From contig JAESIW010000064.1 of assembly GCA_016802295.1 (NCBI GenBank), positions 666,748 through 730,747 on the forward strand: a DNA stretch of 64,000 nucleotides, in the 5' to 3' direction. The notes under the pieces are model-generated. The model was not told where the DNA came from, made no database searches, and saw only the letters and a program-made list of their open reading frames with translations. The position numbers and the translations under genes are program-made. Position 1 is the first letter of the stretch, and every line of letters starts with the position of its first letter. The stretch comes from Brachionus rotundiformis. Its lineage: Eukaryota > Rotifera > Eurotatoria > Ploima > Brachionidae. Below, piece by piece: positions 49,598 through 59,095 of this stretch.

Positions 49598-50611
49598 ATG
49601 TCGCCAAAAAAATCCAAAATCAATTTTAACAAAAATTTTAAAATTCAAAATAGTGAAAATATTTTACATGCACTGAATACACCTGGCTCTAGAACAAAAC
49701 TAAATGACAAAAAGTTTCAAAATTTGCTTAAATTATTTGGTGACATTAAAAAGCCAACAGATGAATTAGACTGGTTGGTAAGATACAATGTCAGACCGCA
49801 AAGTTGTGGCAAATTCTTTGAAGACCATTCAAGAATTTTATACAAACGAATCGACTCATCACAAAAACGAACTGTTTATTATGTAAAAATTGGAAATTTT
49901 GATAAAATTGACTTTAATGATTTATTGAGCTATAGTAAAATTTTTTTTGATGACAAGTTAATTCAAGTCTTACCTTTGCAAGTTGATATTCAAACCAAAG
50001 AAGCAAAAAATGGAATAAGCATCAAAGCCAAATATGACCAAGTTTGCTATGAACTAAAATTCCGCTATGACAAAAAAACAAAGCACTTTCAGATTAGAGC
50101 TGATAGTTTTCATGAATTTTTGACAAAAATTAAGCCTATAGGCGCTTTAAGCCTAATTGGATTCACCGAATATGATATTTACATTGACGATGAAGATCTG
50201 TTTGTAGCAGGCTTGTGCAATGGTCATTTAAAAGTCGGCGTATTTAGTATATTTAGATATATGCCTGGACTCAAGTATTGTGAGGAAAAATGGTACGAAT
50301 ATGCAGTTGCGCAACATTTTGACCATAGAACATGGCTTAAACGCAGTTGTAAACTCATGGTTCACGAAACATGTCACTTGCTCGGCTTTGCACATTGTGT
50401 GTATAAAGACTGCTGCATGAATGGATCTGGTCATCTCAAAGAAGACTTCCGTCAAGCAATGTTTTTGTGTCCAATTGACTTGAAAAAATTATGGCTAATT
50501 TTAAATTTTGATTTGAAAAAAAGATATGAGCTATTAATGAAATTTTTCGAAGATAGAAAATGCAGCAAGGAGGCCAAATGGCTAAGAAAGGTTCTACAAT
50601 CACTTGATTAG
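49598..50611 (+). CDS. Archaemetzincin (AMZ-type zinc metalloprotease), intronless, altered structural-zinc site
   Basis: Taken from ATG 49598 this gives 337 residues; an in-frame ATG at 49541 would add 19. The hallmark HETCHLLGFAHC, near residue 256, is HExxHxxGxxHC, with catalytic Glu and three His ligands, followed by VYKDCCMNGSGHLKED, which contains the C-x-MN met-turn. Family members then have CPxC to complete a second, structural zinc site; here it reads LCPIDLKKL, so the last Cys is Asp. Archaemetzincins (AMZ1/AMZ2) are soluble aminopeptidase-like zinc proteases of unsettled physiological role. Length matches AMZ2 (about 360). No signal peptide. There are no introns, unlike most genes here, so a retrocopy origin is possible, but the frame is intact. 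Confidence 0.88.
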   Translation: MSPKKSKINFNKNFKIQNSENILHALNTPGSRTKLNDKKFQNLLKLFGDIKKPTDELDWLVRYNVRPQSCGKFFEDHSRILYKRIDSSQKRTVYYVKIGNFDKIDFNDLLSYSKIFFDDKLIQVLPLQVDIQTKEAKNGISIKAKYDQVCYELKFRYDKKTKHFQIRADSFHEFLTKIKPIGALSLIGFTEYDIYIDDEDLFVAGLCNGHLKVGVFSIFRYMPGLKYCEEKWYEYAVAQHFDHRTWLKRSCKLMVHETCHLLGFAHCVYKDCCMNGSGHLKEDFRQAMFLCPIDLKKLWLILNFDLKKRYELLMKFFEDRKCSKEAKWLRKVLQSLD

Positions 50612-50894
50612 TTCTATGCTTACTTTCTTTTATTAGTAATTGATTCAATATTTAGAAATATTATTTATTTATTAATAAACAATTATCTGGTTTTAAATTT
50701 AGTTCTTTAGCTCAAATATAGAAAAATTATTAAAAGAATATTTGATCATATTTGCATTTTATCTTTAAGAAATAATGTGAATGAGGTTGAGTCCCAGATT
50801 CAAATATTTTTAGTGTGGTTTTTAAAATTAGATCTTGTCATTTTATTATAAATGTGCTTTATATCGATGGTTTTAGGCTGTCCTTTTTTTTAAA

Positions 50895-51509
50895 ATGAAA
50901 AATATAGATTTAAATGATCCAGAACCGATCGATTTTATCAAAATAGAGCCCATCAAAACTTTGGATTCATCTCATGCTTCTAAGTCATCTGCCATTTTTC
51001 ATCCAGCTAAATACTCAAAATTTCAGTAAGACAGAAAAATATGAGCCAAAAAGATCTTTAAATAATTATAAATTAATCTATTGAATAGGAAAAATAGGCC
51101 ATTGATAACATGCTTGACACTGTCAGTTTTTTTACTTTCCATTCTAATTGTTTTAATTTTGATACCGGTTTATTTATCGAAGAGTAAAGACACTATGGAC
51201 TTGGATTTCGAACTGGTGAAGAATGCAGAATTTATTGACCCAAGAGAAAATCACAGGGTTGTTTTGACTGAGCCGCCAAAAACTACACAATTTTTTTTCA
51301 CCACAACACTACCACCTTTTTCGGTGATCTCAGCTCCAACAATCTTACCAGAATTTCAAGTAGTCGAGCAACATCCAATTGAAGAATTACCTAATCCAAA
51401 TGTAGCACCTCCAGTCTTAAAATCTAAACTTAGTTCAACAGATACTCTTATCAAACTTAACAAAAGCAATCGACTAAAATTAAAAAAAAATTTGATTGAA
51501 AATTTTTAA
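50895..51509 (+). CDS. Small single-pass membrane protein, type II topology, two exons
   Basis: Exon 1 is 50895-51025 and exon 2 is 51089-51509 (63-base intron, phase 2), 183 residues. About 48 hydrophilic residues (MKNIDLNDPEPIDFIKIEPI...) precede a 25-residue hydrophobic segment beginning ITCLTLSVFLLSILIVLILI. Then comes a Thr/Pro-rich stretch (PPKTTQFFFTTTLPPF, PNVAPPV) and a Lys/Leu-rich tail. Arg/Lys before the membrane span and none of a cleavable signal's features suggest type II orientation with an O-glycosylatable stalk outside. No catalytic or binding domain is recognised. The gene sits 284 bases after archaemetzincin, with an AG acceptor 18 bases before the ATG. Confidence 0.65.
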
Positions 51510-52267
51510 AGCACTTTATAATAATCATATGTCTATTTTACACTATAAATTTTAAGATTTAAATACTTATTTTTAAATGAATCTAATAAAATTAATTCTT
51601 AAGTCTGATTTTTATCAAAAATATGCCTGACCCAAATGATTAAGTTAAAATTAAGTGTCTCCTAAATTAATATGAATCACCTAGAGGCTTTAGAAATTCA
51701 GGTGTTGGTTAATCTAATAATGCAATTTAGAAAAAATAGATCGAAAAGATAAAAAACCTGGCGATTAATATTTTGTATTCAAAAATATTTAGATATAATT
51801 AAAAGAAAAAATATTTTCTCATATTAATTTTATTTGGTTTTCATAAATTCAAAAAATAAACAAAAATGCACAGGAATGTCTCTTTATTTTTTTATGATTC
51901 ATCAATTTTTTATAAAAAAAATTAATTAATTAAACCCTTTACAGGACATATAAAGAACCTAAAGCTCTAGATGAGTCTAATTCTTTTAGGCACTATTTAT
52001 TTTTAACCAAATTTTTTTACAAAATAGATCAAATTTTTGAAAAGTCATATTTTAATTTAAATTAATTAATGTACTTGATGAGTTTAAATTTTCTTTTAGT
52101 CAATACCCTAAGTCCTGTTGAATTGAAGCTGATAAATTTGTTTTTACGCTTTAAACATTTTTAGATTAAAAGCTTTTGGCAAGCATCTATGAAAATATAA
52201 CTTCTTCAAAAATAAATCTTTTGAGTTAAAATAAAGATAAAAATTGTATTTAAGTCTTGGTTGAAAA
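51510..52267. other. Spacer between the two membrane-protein genes
   Basis: AT-rich with no coding signal. It could be an intron of a longer single gene if the two membrane genes were joined, but the stop at 51507-51509 and the ATG at 52268 argue for separate genes. Confidence 0.4.
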
Positions 52268-52809
52268 ATGAATCCGGCCTCCCTTAGAATAGAAACATAT
52301 GGTTCCAAAATGTGTGGAAAAAAATCAAATCAGATAAATTATTCAGCAAATTTTTACAAGTAAAACTTTATGAGTATTTTCGTGGATAAATTTTGAAATT
52401 TTTTTTCAGTTTAGTGGAAGTATTGACATATAGTTTGTTGGTGGTCGGATTTTTGCATACAATTACATCATTGAAACTCATCTTACAAGAGCATGAGCCG
52501 CAAATGCCTATAGATGCAGTCTATTCAATTAAAGAATATGATGTAAAACTATCTGAATTGGCAGAATGGTTGGGCAACAATGGGACTTTTAAGCTGCCAG
52601 ATATTAAGAATGGCTCACTTCGTCAGACTTACATGATTAACTTTGATCAATCAAATGATCAAATACCTTCAATTTGCATCACTTCTTCGTTATTTTTTAC
52701 CAGCGAAAACTCAACAAATACAACAAGCTACTTTTCTAGCATAAAAATTAACTTGACCAAAGGTAAAACATATCCAAAGAATGTACAAATATTAAATGGA
52801 TTTAACTGA
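52268..52809 (+). CDS. Small single-pass membrane or secreted glycoprotein, two exons
   Basis: Exon 1 (52268-52359, beginning MNPASLRIETYGSKMCG) and exon 2 (52410-52809) join in phase 2 across a 50-base intron to give 163 residues. A hydrophobic span (LTYSLLVVGFLHTITSLKLIL) at about residues 35-55 is followed by about 108 residues carrying several N-glycosylation sequons (NGT, NGS, NST, NTT, NLT), so the C-terminal part is probably extracellular or lumenal. No known domain is recognised. It is arranged like its upstream neighbour (short N-terminal tail, one span, C-terminal ectodomain), but I see no residue similarity. The 3' end converges on prefoldin subunit 1, 90 bases away on the other strand. 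Confidence 0.55.
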
Positions 52810-52899
52810 TTTTTTTATTGTTTTTAAAAAATTTATTTTATTTAAAAATAAAAAACGATGCTAAATGATATTGATTTTGTTAATGATCAAAATAAATTA

Positions 52900-53286
52900 T
52901 CATTTTTTACCCTGTTTAACGCTGATCAATTCACGCAAGCTATTTTCGCTGTCCTTGAGACTTTTTTCAAGGTATTCTTTTGATTTTTCCAAGCTTTGTA
53001 TTTTGGACTCACATGTTTTTGATTTATGCTCCAAACTTTTTAACACTGCTGGTTTATCACTGAGTACAAACATGCGACCAATACCCTCATACATTCTAAC
53101 ACTGGAATCAAGTTGGTTTAATTCGGTTTCGGTAAGTTTAGCATGCTGAATTTGACGCTTCAATTGATCGACTTGAACGCCAATAACCTTCATTTGATTG
53201 CGACTGGTCAACATTTTGGTTTGAAGATCTTCAAAAGCTTTTTTTAGCTCCAGATCGACGCTTGGGTGCAGACCAGCAGTTGACAT
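52900..53286 (-). CDS. PFDN1: Prefoldin subunit 1 (beta-type prefoldin)
   Basis: A single-exon frame of 128 residues. Key segments VDLELKKAFEDLQTKML, QLKRQIQHAKLTETEL, MYEGIGRMFVLSDKPAV and LEKSKEYLEKSLKDSENSLR match animal PFDN1 along its whole length (human is 122 residues). The layout is two coiled-coil helices flanking the short GRMF-containing beta hairpin that builds the hexamer's barrel. Prefoldin takes nascent actin and tubulin to the CCT chaperonin in the cytosol. The start is the first Met; the few residues before VDLELKKAF differ from vertebrates, as is normal. Convergent with the membrane protein gene ending at 52809. No defects. Confidence 0.95.
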   Translation of the reverse strand: MSTAGLHPSVDLELKKAFEDLQTKMLTSRNQMKVIGVQVDQLKRQIQHAKLTETELNQLDSSVRMYEGIGRMFVLSDKPAVLKSLEHKSKTCESKIQSLEKSKEYLEKSLKDSENSLRELISVKQGKK

Positions 53287-53977
53287 TTCTTTTTAATCAA
53301 AAATTATTCTTTTTAAAAAAGCCACGAGAATTTTCAGATATTTTTCGGTGAAAATTTCAAAAAAATGAATTTATTGTTGCCAAGTGAATAGCAGAAATTT
53401 GGTTAATTTTTTTTTATTTGCATGCTATAGAAATTTTTACCTATTTATTCATTAATAAAAACTTAACTTTTTTCCTGAATTTTTGCCATTAAGCTATTAA
53501 AATATTCTAACTAAAATTCAATTTTTACCAAATTTTATGAATAATTCGCTTAAATTGAACTAGTTTAGTTCTTCATCATGTATAATTCTATTTCATTTGA
53601 TCAAAAATTTCTCAAATTCTCTGAAAAAAATCAGGCTGATCAAAAAATGATCAAAAAAAGCCTAAAAACTATTGACTGTTAGTGCTTCTTATTGTAATGA
53701 TATTTTATTTTACAATGTTTAAGATGGGAATAACTGTATAGAAAATAAATTGTAGCTTGCTTTATTAGAGTAAGAGCAATATTAAATTAAATTAATAATT
53801 TTTTTTAAAAATTAAAATAGTTAAGAAATTTAAATTCGAATTTTATATTTAATAAATTCCATAGGCTAGCATAAATCTGGCAATGTAAATATTCAAGTCC
53901 TCAATCTTTAAGAATAAATGTGAAATGTAGATAACCAGCTTACCAATAAGAAAGATTTAAAATACATTGAATCTAAT

Positions 53978-54029
53978 AGCTGTAATGGATGTAATAATTC
54001 TTTCAACTTTGGACTAGATAGCTGGTCAA
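53978..54029 (+). repeat. Dispersed 50-base repeat, copy 1
   Basis: Reads AGCTGTAATGGATGTAATAA, then TTCTTTCAACTTTGGACTAG, ATAGCTGGT. The second copy is at 54649-54698 with about 5 differences. Origin unknown; probably a scrap of a mobile element. Confidence 0.75.
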
Positions 54030-54648
54030 TGAAATAACTCTAAGGTTATAAAATTGATCAGAATCCAAATTTTTCTAAATTTGCTTGTCATATATCATTA
54101 GTTGTGAATAAAAAATTATTCAGCATTAAGAGACTATTCTTTCGTTCAACTTCGGTAAAAATACGGTTTTTTAGACGTTTATATTGCCTTATTTTGATTA
54201 TTGCTCGACTCTCTTATGCTATTTCTCAAAAGAGGCAATATTCAAATTGGCCAAGAGTTATTATTTGACATTGTTTAAATTGTTTAGGTTCAGGTAAATA
54301 ACTTTGATGATAATAATAACTTCTCAGAAAAGTATGGCTTATATGCATTCCAACAACGAATATATTCTTTTGCTTTTAAAATACTATACTTTCATAATTC
54401 TCCTGAAAATCTAAGTTAAAATTTAAAGAAGAATGACTCAAGAAATTTAAAATATAATTTAAGGAAAAGACTTATAAATTGCTTAGGGATCAAGAGATCA
54501 ATATTGAAATTTACATCATTTAAGCATTCAATTTTTTATAATATTAATTTAATTTTCTCAAATTTAGAAGAAAATATTAAAAATATTTAATTTAAATATT
54601 TAAATGTTTTACTTTTTTAAATAATTATATTAACAATTTATTTAAAAG

Positions 54649-54698
54649 AGCTGTAATGGATGCAAGATTTCTTTCAACCTTGGACTAGATAGTTGGTT
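54649..54698 (+). repeat. Dispersed 50-base repeat, copy 2
   Basis: Reads GAGCTGTAATGGATGCAAGA, then TTTCTTTCAACCTTGGACTA, GATAGTTGGT; a direct-orientation partner of 53978-54029, about 670 bases downstream. Confidence 0.75.
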
Positions 54699-55143
54699 AT
54701 TTTGAAACTATGCACCAATTAAGATAATTAAACATTGGTATCATTACTGATATTTATACTACAGGAATAAAAATGATCTTTTTTTTTCTAAAATTAGATT
54801 TTAAAAATAAAAAGAAAAGTTCTTTATTGTAGATGATTTTTGAATTACGTAAAATATAACTAATTAAGATACCAATCTTGATAGTGTCCCGAAGAATCCT
54901 GGATATGTTCATTTTAGTTTTTCGCTTTTTTGTTTATGGTCAGTATCTCGATTGTTCGTATTCATATAAAAAAATTATCTTTTTTAATATTAAGTTTACT
55001 TGTCAAATTTTCGTTCTATGTTTTAAACATCAAAATTAATTTTTTAATTTGATTAAAGATCGACATCCTAAAAGAGTCATTTGACTTGTTAAATGAAATT
55101 AAAATTTTTTAAAAATAATTTGTAAAAAAGATTTTCTTGAAGA

Positions 55144-55281
55144 AGCTACAAGGATACTGAAAAAAATAATCACTCTAAACTCATTAAGAAGCGAATTAGA
55201 TTATAGATTATTAAGGTTCAAAGGATAAAAAAGGATATTGAAAAGCAATTTCTGCTAATTCTATGCCTTCTTCGATACAAT
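55144..55281 (+). repeat. Dispersed repeat of about 138 bases, copy 1
   Basis: Begins GCTACAAGGATACTGAAAAA and ends around TTCTTCGATACA. The second copy (57283-57422) is more than 90 percent alike, apart from a small indel after AAGCGAATTAG. No coding potential seen. Confidence 0.85.
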
Positions 55282-55389
55282 TATAAACAAAATAGCTTGA
55301 TTAATTAGATTAGCTAAATTAGTTACTGTTTGTAAAAGGATATAAATAGGATTTCATTAAATTTTTAATTTATAAAAATCGAGTTAAAA

Positions 55390-55810
55390 AGCAGTTGCCA
55401 TAACCGATCCCCAGGTCCCAAGTCCAAATGAAAAAAGAAGAGGGTGGTGGCAGGCACAAGCATCGTATGTGCATGTGGTGTTTGATGATAGGCATTCGAG
55501 TCTTTGTCAAAATCTTCACTTCGACCATCTCCCAATAAAGAATCCGAAAGGAGCGGGAATCTGCTCTCCAGCCGACCCTCTGCAGGTAGACGTGACTTTG
55601 GAAGCCTTAAGTTTAGACTTTTTCTCAATTGAGAGAGAGAAGTCGATTGGTTTTTGATTCTAAAGCTAGTCTAAATAGTTGCCGAGTTCGCAGCCAATTC
55701 AAAGTGCTCGGATGAGGGGCACTATATATTCCCTACTAGACTCCTAAGGAAAGGTGCGCCGTCATAAATATGCCGGTTCCAAGTCCAGTTGCAACAAAGA
55801 GGAAGCTGAC
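55390..55810. other. GC-rich island of about 420 bases bounded by related direct repeats
   Basis: Base composition here is clearly higher in G+C than anything nearby. The left end (CCCAGGTCCCAAGTCCAAAT followed by GAAAAAAGAAGAGG, at 55411) and the right end (GCCGGTTCCAAGTCCAGTTG followed by CAACAAAGAGGAAG, at 55772) are related direct repeats 361 bases apart. Short open frames occur on both strands, but none shows a known domain. A solo terminal repeat, a satellite dimer or a transferred fragment are all possible; a TATA-like word (GGAATATATAGTG on the minus strand, near 55725) lies inside. Confidence 0.5.
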
Positions 55811-56009
55811 ATTTAAAAAAAATTCTAATTTATGACTAACTAAATCATTTTTTGTTTAGAGCTTTATTTAATTACTTGGATATTTTTTGATTAAAATATA
55901 AAAAAATTAAGAATTAAAATAAAAAAGTTTTATCTTTCTAGAATTATTAGAATAAAAATTAATATTTGATATCTATTGTAAACAAGACAAATTAAGTTTT
56001 TGATTGAAT

Positions 56010-56794
56010 TTATAGAGTGCACGTGCCATCGTTGGGTATAAATACTGCACTATTCAAACTAGTGGGTACGTCTTTTAATAAGCTCAAAATTGGCCACGCT
56101 TCTGCAAAGCTGTCACTTGCTCTGCTACTTTTTGCCAAGAAATAAAACTCCAGCAATTCGCCAGAAGTATAGTTTGTGTACTCACCACAAGCATATCTAA
56201 GAACATAGTTGTTGTCTGCATAAAGCACTGTGATTGTAATTGGCACCGTGGTGTCAACTCTATTTCCATTCGAATCAAACACTGAAATAGTTCTCGATTG
56301 ATTAAAAGTTCCTGGCACAGCTTGGTTTACTGTTTGTGTATTGAAAAAAGACAAAGCATCTGCTGATCCACTAATTTAATTAAAATTTAATAAAAATATT
56401 AAAAAATTATGTATTAATAAAAGGATAACTACTCGGCCAAAAGAGTTATGTCAAGTCTAACTTCATTTGATTGTGGTTGTGAAAATTCCAGTTTAGTGCA
56501 TCTTTCACCTGGTGGAACAATGCTTCTTGACGCCACATAATTGTACCATGTTCCAAGTACCTAAATTAAAAATTAGATAAGACAAAAAAACAATTTTTCA
56601 CAATTAAGATTGTCTACTTGTGAAAGACTAAAATTTGAAACAGGCTGTGGTATAGGGCACTTTCTGTTTGTTTGCATTATTCTTGTAGTTTTTGGTTGTA
56701 TTGTGGACAAAGGGTCTGTAGGTCTACAATTCTCAATTCGTAGCACATTTATCGAAAGAATAATGAATAATAAGGTGGTAACAATTTTTATCAT
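56010..56794 (-). CDS. Secreted lipocalin (apolipoprotein-D-like), three exons
   Basis: Minus-strand exons are 56618-56794, 56433-56560 and 56010-56370, joined in frame to give 221 residues. An N-terminal signal peptide (KIVTTLLFIILSINVLRIEN) is followed by a linker and the lipocalin entry motif CPIPQPVSNFSLSQVLGTWY, which contains the invariant G-x-W of strand A. CTKLEFSQPQSNEVRLDITL forms the next strands. ITVLYADNNYVLRYACGEYT is the barrel's T-D-Y-like region, and the chain ends in a Cys after DGTC. Four Cys are placed as for two disulphides. Lipocalins carry small hydrophobic ligands outside the cell. Introns are short (57 and 62 bases). A long inverted repeat begins about 100 bases upstream of the start codon and could affect its promoter. 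Confidence 0.85.
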
Positions 56795-56895
56795 TTTTTT
56801 TCAAGATAAGCTTTTACTTCCTGTTAAAATTAAATTTTCTCTTAGTTTTATTTTAAATTTCAATTTCGACAGACTTAATTTATAATCAAATTTGA

Positions 56896-57284
56896 GCAAA
56901 CAATGATTTGAAAAATAAAAATGTCACGAATGGTAAAATGAACAACAATTATTGAACTATGGTTTCTAAGATCACCTTTTCAAAACTCATGATTTTAAAA
57001 ATATTAAAAAACTAAATTAAATTAGATTTAGATTTAAAAAAAAATAGAATAAAAATTTAAATATTTGAATCAAGATTTTATTCTATTATGCCAATAATTA
57101 TTTTATAAAACGAAAAGAGACACCTTTTTTATATTTAATTTTAATTTAATTTAATTTTTTAATATTTTTAAAATCATGAGTTCTAAAAACAAGCCTGAAA
57201 ATGTGATCCAAGAAACCATAGTTCAAAAATTGTTGTTGATTTTACCATTCGTGACATTTTTATTTTTATCAAATCATTGTTTGC
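56896..57284. repeat. Long inverted repeat (foldback or MITE-like element)
   Basis: The left arm starts GCAAACAATGATTTGAAAAA at 56896 and includes AATGTCACGAATGGTAAAAT and GAACTATGGTTTCT. The right arm (about 57135-57284) is its reverse complement, ending TTTTTATCAAATCATTGTTTGC, with a roughly 14-base indel and scattered mismatches. Arms are about 140 bases with an AT-rich centre of about 100 bases. The right end directly abuts or slightly overlaps the dispersed repeat at 57283. No ORF lies inside. No convincing target-site duplication was seen. Confidence 0.85.
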
Positions 57285-57422
57285 TACAAGGATACTGAAA
57301 AAAATAATCACACTAAACTCATTAAGAAGCGAATTAGGAGACAAAATAGATTATTAAGGTTCAAAGGATAAAAAAGGATATTGAAAAGCAATTTCTGCTA
57401 AATCTATACCATCTTTGATACT
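57283..57422 (+). repeat. Dispersed repeat of about 138 bases, copy 2
   Basis: Direct-orientation partner of 55144-55281 (GCTACAAGGATACTGAAAAA ... AGGATATTGAAAAGCAATTT). It starts exactly where the preceding inverted repeat ends. Confidence 0.85.
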
Positions 57423-57444
57423 TTTAAAAATATTAGCTAAAATC

Positions 57445-58011
57445 CTAACAATAAAAGCTAATTTTTTTAAGTATAAGATAAAAATTTAAAGTTAAATACT
57501 TTATTTTGAAAACATTTATATTGTGTTTTTTTTTAGCTTTCATTCCTCTTTCTCTGCCAGTCAGAATTTTTTGACACTGCAAACTCCATTCTGCTGCATC
57601 ACCAAATGAACCTGTCATTTTCCATCGATCGTACATACGTGTTTATGAGAGCAATCTTCAAACAAATACATTCCAAATTTGTTGTATATCCGCCACATAT
57701 AAGTTACAATTACCACTTTTGGTTTCGTGTCAATAGATTGGCGAATTTCTTTTAACTGGAGGATCAAGATTTCCATTTTCATTACAATAACAAAATATTG
57801 GTACCAAATCTCTGGGCATCAGGTCTATTGCTCGATACATGGTAAATATTGCCATACATCCACTATTAGTAAAAATTGAGTTGCATTCAAAAAATTGAAA
57901 ATCGTTTTTGAACTGATCCCTGCTAGCGCTTCTGTCCATTTTGAACGATATGCATTTGTTCAACCAGATATTTATCCAATTCTTTTGACTTTCTTGGTCA
58001 ATCTTAATCAA
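57445..58011 (-). pseudogene. Broken Cys-containing gene, possible glycosyltransferase-like remnant
   Basis: Three consecutive minus-strand frames each read protein-like, then shift. First IDQESQKNWINIWLNKCISF to PRDLVPIFCYCNENGNLDPP (from about 58011). Then, one frame over, TKPKVVIVTYMWRIYNKFGM and YLFEDCSHKHVCTI. Then, over again, KMTGSFGDAAEWSLQCQKIL to a stop. No intron with usable splice sites fits the two shifts (the first would be under 10 bases), so I read this as a decaying gene. The middle part (a hydrophobic strand, then F-x-D-C-x(5)-C) loosely recalls the start of alpha-1,3-fucosyltransferase domains, but that is weak and no C-terminal domain follows. Confidence 0.5.
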
Positions 58012-58095
58012 ATTTTGCCAAATTTAAACTAAAAAATTTTGAATCGCTATATTCTAGACATCTCGCTTTATATTTATGTTTAATTAATGCTATAT

Positions 58096-58489
58096 TACCG
58101 TATACCCTCGTTCGATTATGCTGCGCCACAAGTTAAAACACGTCTTTGGACTAAGCACCAAATGACATCATGCTCTAAAAGCGTAATCAGGCGTTTAGGC
58201 CCGCATCAAACACTGAAAGCCTTAGTTTAATGCTTCATCAAGACTCGATTTTAAAGTAAAAAATAAAAAATAATTTTTTTTAATTATTCCTTTGGTGCAG
58301 CACCAAAGATAAAGAAATAAAAATATAAAAAATTATTTTTTATTTTTTACTTTAAAATCGAGTCTTGATGACGCATTAAACTAAGGCTTTCGGGTATGCC
58401 ATCTTGCATGGGCAAGAAGTACTTTGGTGCATGGTCCTAAGACGTGTTTTAACTTGTGGTGCAGCATAATGGAACGAGGAAATATGGTA
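58096..58489. repeat. Inverted-repeat (MITE-like) element, about 394 bases
   Basis: The left end TACCGTATACCCTCGTTCGA and right end GGAACGAGGAAATATGGTA are complementary with a few mismatches. Complementarity continues through GCCACAAGTTAAAACACGTC on the left against GACGTGTTTTAACTTGTGG on the right, and the inner arms match nearly perfectly (CATCAAGACTCGATTTTAAA on the left, TTTAAAATCGAGTCTTGATG on the right, then about 25 more AT bases). The centre is itself palindromic: CTTTGGTGCAGCACCAAAG. The whole unit can fold into a near-complete hairpin. No ORF is inside. Flanking TA is possible as a target site but not decisive. Confidence 0.88.
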
Positions 58490-58759
58490 GTTATCGATGA
58501 ATCCACTTTTATGTTATTTATTGAAAAATAATTATTTATTTTATACTCAATAATTTTGTTAATGAAACAATAATAGGAATATAAATAATTATTCTTAAAT
58601 GTTAAACAACCACTGTTCCCACCTAGATATCAAGTCTCATCTTTTTTAGATTTTTTTTTTATTTCAATAAACGCTTTTTAATATTTGAATTTTAACCTAA
58701 GCTGTATTAAATTAGTCACTTAGTTAACTTTTGCAGGTTCATCGATTAAATAAATTATC

Positions 58760-59095
58760 TAACTTACTACAGGAAATATTATTTTTCTTCAATTAGTAAA
58801 ATCATTATAATAAGCACCAAACGAGTCAAAATGAATTGTTTGAAAAAATTTCCAATCCTAATATCTTTTGGACAGAGTTTAATATAAATCAATCTTTTAT
58901 GAGTTATAATTTAGATAAAGATTTTGTCTTTTTATTTAAAAAAAAATATAGATTTAAATTAATACAAATTTTTAAAAAATTTTGTGGATTAAAAAATCAA
59001 TTCAAAATGCTTGGTGCTTCTGGTGTTAATTCGTATATTGTCAATGTCTAGCAAAATGAATTTATTTGTTGTAAAAAAAAGGCCTAGAAAAAGTT
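58760..59095 (+). repeat. Repeat family copy 1 (core 58813-59018, 206 bases, AGCACC...GGTGCT ends)
   Basis: The core starts AGCACCAAACGAGTCAAAAT and ends TTCAAAATGCTTGGTGCT. The partner at 61783-61988 has the same 206-base core length, the same AGCACC/GGTGCT ends and shared inner words (TAATATCTTTTGGACAGAG against TAGTATCTTTTGAACAGAC). Similarity extends to the right of the core through TTAA...AAAAGGC. The open frame 58836-59051 lies wholly inside this repeat and is not a gene. Confidence 0.6.

Larger units (their letters stand above)
53287..55143. other. Intergenic stretch with a short duplicated segment
   Basis: There is no coding frame. Apart from the two copies of a 50-base segment (annotated separately), the DNA is unremarkable AT-rich sequence. 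It should contain the prefoldin promoter at its left end. Confidence 0.45.

Noticed and set aside
55365..55657. Opposing 62- and 87-residue frames in the GC-rich island
   Set aside because: No recognisable domain on either strand; the related direct repeats and abrupt composition favour a repeat over a gene.
58836..59051. 71-residue open frame ending KMLGASGVNSYIVNV
   Set aside because: It lies wholly inside a two-copy 206-base repeat and the second copy does not keep the frame.
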